Assembly: GCA_027575805.1 (NCBI GenBank)
Contig: JANBPU010000045.1
Location: forward strand, 1-64,000
DNA from: Mycoemilia scoparia
Taxonomy: Eukaryota > Kickxellomycota > Kickxellomycetes > Kickxellales > Kickxellaceae
Reading direction: 5' to 3'
Length of the DNA stretch: 64,000 nucleotides
Below, piece by piece: positions 9,395 to 22,500 of this stretch (position 1 is its first letter; every line of letters starts with the position of its first letter). A program made the translations under genes and the position numbers. The notes under the pieces were generated by a model. That model was not told the origin of the DNA, searched no databases, and worked only from the letters and a program-made list of their open reading frames with translations.

Positions 9395-12066
9395 TTACAA
9401 GAGGGTTCCATAAAGTTCTGGTGGCTTGGATTGGCCATCGACAATGTCTTTTATAGCACTAAGGAGGTCATAGTTGATCTTTGGTGATACAACAGAGTCG
9501 GATTTATAATCAGGATGCGAGCGAACAAATTTGCGGATCCAAGCAGCATTGGTCACAAGGGCACCACTGGCACGAAGAGAGAGCAACCTTATATACTCCA
9601 TCAGCTTACTTTTTGTGCCTGGCTCAACGGTAATTGTATCTAGATAGCGAAGAACAATGGGTATAAGTCCGACAAATCCACCATCGTGCCCATTGATAAT
9701 TTCATCGAGAGATTTTTCAGAGAACTGGCTCTTGTTGGGTCGGCCAGCAGATCCATTCGTAGTGTGGCCATTGGTGTACCCGTTGGTGTACCCGTTGGTA
9801 TGGCCATTGGCTGCGCTGACACTGTCGCTGTCCTTGGGGAACACATTGTTGCGGAAATAGAACTTTTCTCTGTTTACGGCGTCCCGGCGGTGAGCGCGCT
9901 CCATGTTCTCATCCATCCGAGTGATCGGAATGTAGAAGTTCAGGTTGAAAGCAACAATTGCCCGCGCAAGCAGGTTGACGAAGATGGCAAGAGCAGCGTT
10001 TTCGAATTCAGTGAACTGGATCTCGCCGGTGCGGAACTCGACACGCCATCCGATAGAGGAGTTTGGTGGAGGTGGCTTGAAGCGCACATTCTGCCAATTG
10101 GTAGACTGGATGTTCTCAAAGTGGTCAGAAGAGGCGGTGTTGTCCTGGTTCAAAAGCTCTTCGAAAATGACAATGGGGTCACGGATAAACAGGTGGGCTA
10201 TGTGGCGAGCAAGCTCCTCATCAACGCCATTCCCAACGAGCTGCTTGTAATACCTCTCGTCATATACTAGGTCGAGATCGTTATACGCCTTGTCGAAATG
10301 GCCGTCATCAGAACCAAGGAAGGTATCGATAGTGGCATATCGAGACTTGGGTATCACGAACTTATCAGTGGTCAGTGGCTATAAAAGGATGATGGTGAGA
10401 GGGTATTTGTCAGTGGGCTGTTGCCAACTTGGCACGCATTATAGTATGCTGGCGGAATCTGATTTTCAGCCAGTACTTACTTCGATACCACGCTCCTGCA
10501 AAGTCCTGCAGTCGACAGATGCGCTGATCACGTTCCAGCGACAATCGATATCTGACACATAGCCGCGATAAAGGGGGGTGGAGGCTGAAAGGGCCATCTA
10601 AGCAAATGATGCGTATATTTTGTAAAGGCATTAGTAATCACTTGGGCGTAATTCCAGATAGGCTTTTCCAAAACTAAATGGGGCATGCCAACAATGAGGG
10701 TGTGGTCCTTACCAATATGGCTCCGACTGGCGCAAGGTGGTCATAGAGCTTTCTTGCTTGCTGGATGGATCCAGCCTGGAAGGTCATTTGAATGCAGCAG
10801 CAACCCATACCGAACCCCATTGCATCCATGTAGATGTGGTCAGGGAGAGCCGCCCCCTTATCGCATTCCTCTATCAAACCAAGCTTGCTGCACTTGGCAA
10901 CTTCGGGATCAATGAAGGGATTGGGGGTCGACTTGTCATGGAATATGGGGACATTGATCTTGACCTTGGAACCACGGCGCTTACGAATGTTTCCAGATAG
11001 GGTGCTAGCAGATCAGTGAGAAATAGATTGTTTTAGAATAGAGTATCAAATTAGCCTCAGCGTTTGTATCACTTCATCCGTGCAATAGGATGGTTTGATT
11101 GGCTAGGCATTTAAAACTTACCCAAATCGAGGGTGGGGATACATGACAGCATCTGGAACAAATAAGCTGCGAAGAACAGGTCCAAAGGGTTTTTCAGAAG
11201 AATCGACGAACCCTGGCGCGCCAAAAAGCGGGAAATTACCAATAGGCAGTGCGTCTTCATTGTCATTTAGGGTCTCGTTGGCCCTGATGCGCCTGAGCCG
11301 CATATTTGGCTCAACCTGAAGCAGGCTCTCAATGGAGTGGCTATATGGGACTCCGGGCGTAGCTATAAGGAACATATTCATTGCAATGTTTCAGGAGGAT
11401 CAGCATTGGCTGATGCTTTGGGTGACTGCTAATGAATTTAAAATAGTGATGTAACTTTGACATACCTTCAAGCATAAAGGAGCCATACTCGGGGCGCCAC
11501 AGGGTTTCGAGAGTGCCGCCATTTTCGCTAATGTCCATACACGTTCATAAGCAGGGGTGGTTTAAGTTGTTAGTTGAGAACAGCACCAGGGTCACGCCAG
11601 ACTTCATGCATGTGGGCATTGCTTTTATACACTTGCCTGTTATCGTCGTTAGCCAGGGCGTCCATTTCTTCCTGCTGAAGAACTTTTATCGATTTGGCTG
11701 CATCCAAAGAGATATGTGCTGTTTGATCCTTGGGATTGAACTTGACAACAATGTATTCTAACTGCAAAGATTAGATATAAGTGCATCAGAATACCTTGGA
11801 AAATCACGACAGAGCAACAATTATGGCGTATTGCTTTATTTTTGGAATTGTGGCCACCAATCGTCTCCAAGACAACCAACAAGCATTCCAAAAAGGCAGA
11901 ACTGCAATGGCCTTACCTCATCTCCCCACACAAAGGGCTCGGCGCTGCTGTCCTTGGTCTGGCGCCAGATGCTGATAAACTGCTCAATCCCGTTCTTCCG
12001 GACATGTTCGGCATACTTCTTTGCTTCCTCCCACTGCAAAGGAGTGCCAAGCGATAGAAGGCCCAT
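9395..12066 (-). CDS. GSH1: Glutamate-cysteine ligase (gamma-glutamylcysteine synthetase)
   Basis: Seven exons on the minus strand (12066-11917, 11761-11637, 11527-11466, 11362-11122, 11004-10713, 10597-10481, 10378-9395) give 656 residues. It catalyses the first and limiting step of glutathione synthesis, joining glutamate and cysteine with ATP. Family landmarks are [14 protein letters not shown] at the start, [12 protein letters not shown], a VPIFHDK block, [17 protein letters not shown], and [20 protein letters not shown]. Intron 2 is best explained by a GC-AG boundary (AG|GCAAGT); a weak GT donor four codons' worth downstream in the same phase is the alternative. An Asn-Gly-rich repeat interrupts the C-terminal third. 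The gene diverges from the SZT2-like gene. Length and blocks match the eukaryotic catalytic subunit, and I saw no modifier subunit in the window. Confidence 0.94.
9766..9810 (-). repeat. In-frame 12-bp tandem repeat in GSH1
   Basis: About four 12-bp units encode N-G-(H/Y)-T steps inside the coding exon. The repeat keeps frame and probably forms a flexible surface loop. Confidence 0.8.
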
Positions 12067-13542
12067 TTTATAAAAATTTCCAGTAAAAGCGAATGGATAT
12101 GTGTATGTGTGCGAGTTTGCTGTCCGGCGACAAGTAACGACGAGATCGGCAAGGCTTTAGGCTACCTGGGAGAGCAGAGGCAAAGGAAGGTTGAGATAAG
12201 CCCAAGTGGCAGACAGATAGAGCCAGAGAAAATATCTGAGACAGAAAGAAAATAGGGATGGAAAAGCTGGAGTGGTGGTGGGACCAGTAGCAGCTTATAA
12301 GCCAGATCTTTTAAATGTTCTGACAAATCAAAACGATGGCAAGGACGAGGGCTATTGGATTTTCGTTTGTGATGCAATGATTCAGTCGGCTTAAAGACGT
12401 GGAGAGCCTGGCAGGGGTGAGATTTGTGGGATACAAAAGGCTGAGTTTTTAGACTGGCAGTCGGCCATTTATAAACTTTTCACTTGACCTCTCTGTGACC
12501 CGATGGCGCAATCATCCGACAAGTATGGCCAATTCCCGACCCGCATATCCTCATTAGCATCTGGTTAAGAGTGACTCTTGCAGTATAGTTGCCATGCAAA
12601 GGCACGCCTATCCCAGGCTAAGCGCTTGGTGGTATCCAACATAGCAGACCCCACGCGGTGTAACCAATTAATAAGCTCCTTAAAGGCACCCTTATACCCA
12701 ACATGCTCTAATTATAGGTTGTAGAGTCCACAGAGCCAGGGTTCTAGAGCCAAGAACTGCAGTAGTTTACAACAGCAGCAGCTTGCATTTCATACGCCCT
12801 ATGCATGGAGCTTTTTTGCCTTTCATTCCCGAATCCTTGAGACTGTAAATGGCTCTTTGGAATTTGGACACCAGCTGGGCAGCTGATTTGGCTATCGATC
12901 TACCAACGCGCTCCTGGCTTCATTATCTCGACATCTCTTTAGAAAAAGAACCCCAACTTTGCGCTGATCGTCGCACTCTTTACCACCAAATTTGTGGAAA
13001 ATCTTATTTTTCGATCCACTGGTTTAGGACTTATGAAACACAGTGAAAAATCCAAAAACCAAGTTTCGATCAAATCAAATTACTGCAAGTCAGCTCTCAT
13101 CATCATCATCACACACATTCATAACATCAAAGTAATGCTTGCTTGTGTTGTTTGGTGAGGAGCACGATTGTGTACAACTTTTATTTAGCTTTGTTTTAAC
13201 CTTGAGACTTGGTTACCACCACCACAGAGTCAGTCTCTCAAAAAGCGCTACGTGTTGCCTTCGCAACGCAAGAAATACAGTGTGCTTTCTTCCTAATTCT
13301 CTATTGTTATTGCCAATCGCCGAAACCATTTAATTTTGACATGCCAACGTGCATGTGTCTCTACGTATATATTTTGCACCCGATATCAGCTACGTGCTAG
13401 CAGACAATTTTTGGTAAACCCGACAATATATTTCGTTAGACATACAGTTGATAAACCGAGATGCAACGGAGAAAGGTATAGTATATAGCAGGGCTATGTA
13501 TTTTGAGCATACAATGTATATATATATATATATACACAAATT
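12067..13542. promoter_or_regulatory. Divergent promoter region of GSH1 and the SZT2-like gene
   Basis: A 1.5-kb region without a supportable gene. It contains a TGACTC half-site at about 12570, a CAT trinucleotide patch near 13097 and an alternating TA tract near 13517-13532 just before the SZT2-like start. A short ATG-initiated exon at about 13461 might belong to the SZT2-like gene. Short open frames here have no family features. Confidence 0.45.
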
Positions 13543-16500
13543 ATGCCAAAATGCTTACTAAATATCCTTATGTATTTATCTGTGATAAAGTCTCAGAACA
13601 ACGAGCCTAAGGGCACAGACGTTCAGTGTGCGATCCTGACGCTGCCTTCAACGCCATATATGCGGCGTGCCGATTTCACGATATGGCTTCTAGACCTTTT
13701 GTACAAACCGAGCACTCTGCAAGAGATTCAGGTAAGCCGCAATGATACTACAACACAATTAGCACTGTTACTACGCCGCCCAGCAAATTTTTCAGGCAAT
13801 TCCCTAATGCGCTTTTGATATAAATTCCCTAGGGAGACAACGTTAGCGTGATTGATCTTATTCCAGAGACCAAGATACCCAGCTACATGAGCAGAAAGAG
13901 TAACACAGCATCAAAGGTCAATTCGCATTCTGGGTCGCTGGAAAGCCTTCCAGCGCTTGCCGAAATGCTTGATCGTAAATACATATTCACAGAGAACACA
14001 ACCTACCATATCCTACATGACCAATATAAAGTTGTGTTTGTATTGGATGCAAGCCAAAGCATGTACACGCTTGACTCGGACACAAACAAACTTTTAATTG
14101 ACATCAGTCTTGAGACCTTGGAAAAGTGCTTGCGAGGGATGGCCCAATCCGCACGGATTCGTAGTCCGCCAGGGCCAACGTACACAGAGTTCAAGCCTAG
14201 TATATGTATCAGTGTTATGGCATACAATCCCCGCTGGGACCTCGAACCCAGCCTGCATTCCAACCGCTCAAAGTTCCACTACTGTCATACGCTTTTGCAC
14301 TGCGCATGGCTAAACTATCCGTCGATTCCAGACATGATGAATATGATCCGCCAAAGATTAAGGGAGTTTGAGGAGCTCATACGAAGAGAGTCTGAAAAGA
14401 TAAGCGAATCCCTTCAATGTGCCAGCCAAGAGAGTTCAGCGGAAGCTGGCAACAGCAAAGACTCTGAAACTAGAAGCAGCGATGTACCCAACACTAACCA
14501 AGCCGAAGTTCTCGATATCGATTCCACAGAGCCGGCCCTTATACATTGTTTGCAATTGGGCGATTACACTTTGAGACTCTTGCCCGAGAATTGTGCTTCG
14601 TCGCTGGTCTTTATTACTGATGGCGTTATGCGCTCCAATTTCAGTGTCGGTAATGTTTTCGAGTCGGCCAGTAGGCTAGTTCGCCACGATACAAGATTCA
14701 CTATAATCCAGGTTGGTGGGGGTGGGGGATTCAACCCATCCGCAAACTTTGGCTATGTTGTAGATAATGAGCTCCTGAGATACGCAGCCGCCGCGTTGTC
14801 AGGCAGGATGGTCTACTCGAGCGATTTTCCCGAGAATGTTGCAAAGAACCAGGTCAATTTTTACCACGAATGCTTCCTTATAAGGGAGTTCAAGTACACA
14901 AAGAACCAGTCTATTAACCGATATCACTATGTACATCCCGGCCCAATGCGAATAAGCGATACTCCTAGAGAGGTGGCTGCCTCAAGCCAAGAAGAGCACC
15001 CATGGGAAGGTGCCAGCTCCTCAAACTATGGCTTCCCCTGGGATGCATCATCATCTCCACTAAAGGTAGAGACTACCTCAGTAAACTATGACCAATATTT
15101 TTTACCCATCGGACTTAACCTAATAATTGAGCGCCGAATATCCGAAGGTTTCACTTTGAGATCCATTTCTATAAAGTCAAAGGGCTCGTCCCCACTAGAG
15201 AGAATAAAAATTACTCTCGAGCTCCCATGGCATCAAAATGTTACTATTCAATACAAGATCACTAGTTTCTACAGCTACTCTCCGACATTTACTACAGATA
15301 AGACTCGTAAGCAGAGCAATGCTGAGGATCATAGCGAGATGGTCGATATTTTTAAGGGCAATGATGATCGGGAGCATGGTGATAAAAATTCCACTGAGAA
15401 GCAAATCAATGAGGGTGAGCCAATAAAAAACACTGTGCTGCTGGAACCGCAGGTTGGAAGCATAATGGAGAGGTCTCAGTGCGTAGAAAATAATATAAAG
15501 ATAAATGTGTCTGCATACTCGGTCTTTGCCCACATGTTTATGCAGCAGCGCCCCGATATAAAGGGAGATTATCCTATTATAAAAAAGGTTCGTGAGATCC
15601 ACAAGTTCCTTAGACAGCTTAGGAGTAGAGACTCCATTCTTGAAAGCCTTTACACGAATCCGTTCCCTCGGTCCTTTATAAAAAACCGACAGGGCACAGA
15701 CTCAAGTAGATCCTCGCCACAGCAGCTTTCTATATTTGCCGCCCCTTCGAGCAAGAAGACGTCCGTCTTTAGCAATGCCGAAACGCGGAGACAAGATTGG
15801 TCAGAATACCAGAATCAGGTCTTTGGAGTTGCAAAGCAATTGTATCCAAATGAATCCAGTCCCGATACGAGGGTTTCTGGATATCGCCATGTCACAACAT
15901 TACTTATTCGCTCCAGTGCTTTCAAGCATTACATGGACAGGCTGAGCATCGAGTTCATGCGCAATTTTGTCTATTCCTTGATAAGAGAATTCTGTGAAGG
16001 CTTTTTCGATCAGGAAAACTGGGTTTCATGGGATTCGAATAATTTTACTTTCTTTCCCACATCTTTTCGGCTTCACCGGGACACTCCTGCATTTACCATT
16101 GTTTCCTGGGAGAGAGTGACAGATTGGACTGCCCGAATAACCATTTCTTTGTATAATACGAATCCATATGCAAGAGAGCAGGTCATAAAGAGCTTTTCAA
16201 ACCAGATTAATGATTTCCGCTCACGAAGCACAAATAACCCTTACAGCGAAAGGTTGATGGTACAGGCCGTGCGTCCTCTCCACCTGCTCCCAATTAACAC
16301 CAACAAACACACCATCAACCCCCAAAACATATTCGGCATTGGTGACCTGGACTCAGTAAACACAGAGTTTCTTGAGTGGGTGTGGGAATATAAACCAAAA
16401 CCCAACAATATAGCTGCAGAGATAGCCGATCCAAAGAATCGGACTGAGGCTCTTGAAGCACTAAAAAGAATCGCTACTGCTCTCTATAGGAACAAACTGA

Positions 16501-19500
16501 GGAACGAGTTTTCTTTGGTATATGCGACGAGACCCAACTGGGGGAAAAACACAGACCCATTTTCTACACCTGGATACCTTGAGTCGGATATAGAAACCCA
16601 GCTGGATATCAATAGTGTTGTGTCATTCTATCAAGAGATCTACAGCCAAGACAATGAGTGTTTACCGGTTGCTTGCTACTACTCAGTTATCATAGACCCA
16701 GAAAATAGCTGTGTTCGATCGAGGGTATGGTGTGAACCAAACTCACCAAATCTTCTTCACTTTATATTCCAGAGTGAGAGACAGTCTTGTGCATCGACGA
16801 TTACTTTCTTCAAAATACTCCGTCCAATGTGGAATATTGAGCTCAAGTATACATCGTCTCCAAATAACGTTGTTACCACGATCAATTTGTATTCACCAAT
16901 GTCCATCATCAATATGGCCCGTTTTATGCTGAGACAGCTACGCACACCCCTTATGACACCTAGTTACCCTGTAGTATACAGAGCAGACAGCTCGGAATCT
17001 GTAGAGTACGATATTCCTGCTCCTGAGCCTGGTACCGTCATCTCTCACCCTAAATCATCGCATCCTTTGCCAGACATCGCAAAGAAGGGAGTTTCATTTA
17101 TAGCTGAAAAGGAAGAAATATTGCGAATCAAAGCCGCAACTGTCTCTCTTGCCACTCACCTCAAAAAATACCTATTTTGCGAATACAATCCGCTGCTGCA
17201 TTCTAAGATGAAGCCCAGTTTTTATGCATTCGAACGGGAGCCAGATTATACTGAGCTCTGGTTAACTACGGGTGACTTTTCACAGGTAGTATTTAGGTCC
17301 TTCTTGGAGGAAGCCCTATTTGAATATAGTGATGCAGTTTCAATCCCGCTTGAAAGATTCCACAAATTCCAATTTTCTGACAAAATAATGAGTGACCTAA
17401 AGGAGCTTGAGCCCAACTTAAGGAAAGCAGCTCTGCCCCCCAATGATCTTGATACCAAGCCTTTGCTTGATAAGTGGTACGTTCGTCGTTTGGAGAAAAA
17501 GAACACATTCCTTTACATTGGGTTCCCACACCTTATAACCGAGATTGGTACCAAGAGCGAACCTAATTCCGAGCTCTCTAACTGTGGAGATGAAATGAGC
17601 AATGTATCGGAAAAGGAGATCGATCAGTCTGCTCCTGTAGACAATGTCCAGAATGAAGAAGGCGCAGAGTGTAGCGAAGTCTTGAAGTCTCCAACTGAAC
17701 TTGAGCAGGATGCGCAAAAAGCGGACTTATCTGCCAACGACTTTCAGAGCCCAGATTGTGAAGAAATTGAGACAATGCAGATCCAAGCTGCTGGTATTGA
17801 AGATCGATCTACTTTGTCAGATGACAATTCTGGCAGGGATTGTAGCTTGGATATCGACCTAACTGGCACAACAACTACAGATGGTCTATTCGACGATTCC
17901 CAACGACAGGATCCCAATAAAACCTTCCAAAACTACGTATTTGTCTTTGAGTGTGGTTTTGACAGTGAAGACCTTCGCAATCAAAGTGTATTTGAGCAAC
18001 CACTTACCAATCGTGCTAACCACAAGATGCAGCTTCACCTGAAGAGTATGGCATACCCTCAGAATCGTTATGACGGAGGTGCGGCGTATACAGGATGTAT
18101 CTCAATGACGGATTGCGCCTTACCGTTTTCCACAGAGGCCCACACAGAGCTCATAAAGTTGGAAGATATATATGCAAAATCGTTTGCCCGCTCAGTTTAC
18201 TTTGGCTTGATGATGGGTAGAAAACCCACCACAGTGGATATACGTGATGCTCTCAGCCCTAGTAGACTGAAAAAGAATACTGTAACCAAAGACATTACAA
18301 TATTCTTGCAAAGTCAAGATACTATATACAGATCTCGCTGGTCCTCTATGCAAAGGAAACTTAGAAGTGAGTTTGAGGCTGTTACCTCGCAATTCTTTTC
18401 TAGGGTGCCCATGGTTCATGAAAATGGGCAATACTACTACTGTTACACTAAAGACTTCAAATCTTGGAGAACTCCACTCAAGATGGAGTTTTGCCAGACA
18501 CCTTTGTATGTATACTTTCAGTGTACAGTCAAAAATATTAATACTGAAGATGGCATTGAAGATATGGTTACATTCCCATTACACGAACTACCACTCTCGT
18601 TGTCTGAACTAGTAACAAAGGCAGGGTTTAATACCAGCGATACTGATCAGAAATTTGAATCTAGCTCACGAATCAAGGTATATCTTCACATGAACTACCT
18701 CCACTACTTTTGGACCAGAGATTCGCAAGCTAAGCCAACTGGACAAAGCACGCGAATTTCAGAGATAAAAGGGTTTGGGGCAACATCTAACTCTGGGCAA
18801 CTTGCTTGTATCCCTGAAACTCAAGCACCATTTGAACAAGATGAAGCCTTGGTCACCCCTGACGCAATATCTGTTACCCACCAGGATTTGCTCCAACGGT
18901 TCCATAAGGGGATCATAAGATTCTTCAACCGCAGATCCATAAGCACTTTGTTTGACTTTGAGCCGGTAACTCCATATTTGCTCGACGAAGTGTGGAAAAT
19001 GATGACCGATTCGACTGACAAGGACATTGTATCTAACAGCAAAGAATTTGAAGAACACAGTTTCTCGCTGCAGTTTTCTGCTATTGGTCCGAATACTACT
19101 GCTGGTATTCGCTCTTTAATAAACGAAGTGATAAAAGAGCTTAATGGGACTTCGTGCTTCTTTTCCTCCTTTACACATGTGGGTGATGTGTTGCATGTTA
19201 AGGAATTGATTCCAAGTGATGATGCTTTCTCCCCACTGAATTTCGTAAAGTCAAAGCAGCAATCCCAGACCATGGTCAGCCAAGACAAAAATGGTAGCCC
19301 CTCAGCACCATCTCCTTCTCCAAAAGACACGCCAAACAACCAAAAGGACCCATTATGGATTATTTTGAAGCCAGACTTCGTTAATAGCAAGATGCTTTGT
19401 GCTTTTTATTCGCCTCAGCGAATGAAACAGTCAAAGCGCGCTTTAACTGCCAAAGCCATCAGAGCTCTGGTCATGCAGGCCCGAGATACCATCATTACTC

Positions 19501-22500
19501 GCCACTTGTTAGCACGATTTGCTGAAACCCGCGAATTTGACTTTAACATTACATTGCACCAGCTGCCTGATGAAAGCCAAATCCATAGTGCCACCCACAA
19601 CAGGTTCAATCAAAACTTGGTTCCATATAGTCGCTTTCCTGGGGATCCCTACGACAATACAACATCTTCTGTTTCATATGTCGATCAGGATGATCAATAC
19701 CGTTTCCATTGTTCAGAGATCTTTAGCCACAAGTTCTGTTTACATCGAAGATTAAACCCTCAGAAGGCACTGTCTGTGGTCGTTGAGAGAACTTTCGGCA
19801 ACAACAAGGTTAAAAACTGTCCAAACATGTTTGTTTTTAAGGTCGATGGATGCGTGTTTTACATTACTCTGACTTGTGATACTGGTCACCCTGATTCAGG
19901 AAGCACCGTCCCGATGGCTCCACCTAACACTGCAATACTACCTCATAAGGACACTTCTATGGCGACGCCGATACAACCAGTCATCCCAACCATTGTGCAT
20001 GGTGCAGGATCTACTGACCAGAGTGGTATATACTCACCACATCATCCAGATCCAGCTTTAGCAAACTTCAAAATCCAAGGATCTCGTATAGATCAAAAGC
20101 CAAGCATCAATACTATCCGCAGCGAGATGCATCTTGTAAAGCCAGGAATTATGCTGACCACAACAGCTTCAGCTCCAAGCTCCCCTGTTCTTGGAGGCGC
20201 CGCATTCACTACAAGCGTTGAGTACCCAGGTCTGCCTGCTCATAAAAAAGAGCCCTCACCCCAATTCATGCCAACTATATCTGCCCGCGGCTCGGCCGAA
20301 TCTTCTCCAAAAACTACATACCATAGCTATTCGCCTGCACTAATGAAGTCTACGAACTCGGTCTCTCCTCATAGGCATTGGAATGCGGTTGGTGGCCGGC
20401 ATCGCAACAGGCCATCTGTATTTTCCCCGCATGTAGAGTCAACTCCTCCACCACCATCACATCCTCAGCCACAGCCACCAGCACCTACTTTGACTATGGC
20501 TAGTTTGTCACCACAGTATGCTGCACTATCTCAATCAACACATTCTTTACCTTTTGGCTCCATTATAACCACCGAGATAGCAAATCCTCCTGTCTACTCC
20601 ACGGATGCTTTTTCCCAGGGTCCCTTGGTTTCTCCCAAGCCAGTGGATGCATCAACGATGTCTATGGCCTCGTCTGCTTTCCTAACCACGACCCCACATC
20701 TGAATATTCGCCCGCACTTTGGTGCGGTAGAAAATCCAAAACCAACCCAGCTGACACCATACAATGTGATGGTGTCCCATACAAGTACTATGTATGGTGG
20801 GCAATATCATGATACAAAGGGGTTGGATGCTAGCCCACAAAGCACTGCCCAAGATACTAGCCCCCGAAGCTATACAAAGTCTCACCAAAGCATTCCCTCA
20901 ATAATGCTCCGTGTTTACTGCATTGACCCGATAAGCAAGGAAACCCTCAGCCAGCTGGTTGACACAATAAATGGCCAGGCAATAATGCATGTCATCTTGC
21001 CTCACATAGCAACCACGTTGACTAGACAAATTAAACTCAACGAAGATGATTTGCAATTCCTATTTCCTGATAGGTACTCAAATCCCACTAGGAACAAGCC
21101 ATGGGTCATATCCCACCCAATTCCCTCATTCGTTTCGAATGTTGAAAAGCTGCTCTACCATTATCGAAACTCGATGCTGGCGAGATTTTCTCAACTAAAG
21201 AAGTCTCGTCACCTCATCCCTGCTCTTATCAAGGCAGGGATGGCTTTGAACGACGACCAGGACATTACGGATTTTTTCCCAGGATGTGATGAGGAAATCA
21301 TGCCGCTTGATGAGCTTACTTTCTACTATACTGATCACTTGAACACTCAAAGTGGAAGAAAGAGGTTGATTCTGGACCAGGGGATTGCTTCAATAGTTTC
21401 GTGTCCTATAAATTTGGACGGAAAGATATGCCGCTCTATGAAACTTTGTTCAGTTTCCGACAAATCGACTTCCAAAGCTGACGACGGCTCTTGCAAATGC
21501 ACTACACCTAATAAAAACTTTGTTGGCAGTGTCGAGGACTTTATTTCTAATATCTATGGACCAAACTGTTTGATAGATGAAGACTGGTCAAAGTTCCCAA
21601 GGCCATGTCAGTGGCACCTAGAAGAGTGCAAGAAGAAATGCCTAATTGGTCTTATCTCTGTGAACATTTGGCCAGTAGGATTAGTCAAAAAGGATAAAGT
21701 GATGGAAATAATCCAAGATCGTTGGTCTGAGTCTCTAACTAAATATTTGGCACAGGAGGTTATGTCACCGATGTTAGCACATTTGACGATATCAAGTCTA
21801 GAGGAAAGGGGCTTTAGGCTTTCTAGATCATTTACTGATGACACCCGACATTTGGCAGGGAGCGACAAGGTGCTTCCATGCTGGGCGCCAAAATATATTA
21901 ATCGCAATGACATCGAGTTCCCTTGGGATCAGATAGGCCCTTGTGGCTCAGCTGTGGATGGCCCATCTTTGAAATGGCTTCACTTAACGTCCTGTAGACT
22001 ATCAGTAGCAAAGGGCGAGCACTTCAAGGCATTGGAAATACCTTTGCGGGGGGACCGTAATATAAATTGCAGTAATGTTTCCTTTGATCTAGAAGAGCTA
22101 CTTCATAGCCTAAGTAAAGAATTTACTGTAACTACCCACAAAATATTTGAGGATGCTGATGGTAAACCTCCAACCAAAAAGCAGGATCTTGCTGATGACC
22201 TGATATCAGATATCCCTGGTGAAGTGACAGAATGTAGTAGCAATTCACCAAAATGCACTGACCATATAGTAACTGGTATTATCTATTACGGAAAGCAGCA
22301 GTCGGGAAGCGCTGATACCCCAGTGCCACATGGAAAAGAGATCTCATCTACCAGCAGCGTACACAATTTCTCACACAACAATAAAGGTCAGAGAGCCTCA
22401 TCTACTTGTGGCACCGCAGGTAGCCATACTGGTCCGCTTACGGGTCTGGGGCTTGACCCTGGGCCCAAGCCTCAAGGCGATATTTGTAAGACTCCACAAA

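Noticed and set aside
9686..10270. 194-codon plus-strand frame opposite GSH1
   Set aside because: It is antisense to a strongly conserved exon and has no independent family features.
18821..19390. 189-codon minus-strand frame inside the SZT2-like gene
   Set aside because: Shadow of the 3,155-codon coding exon; no motif of its own.
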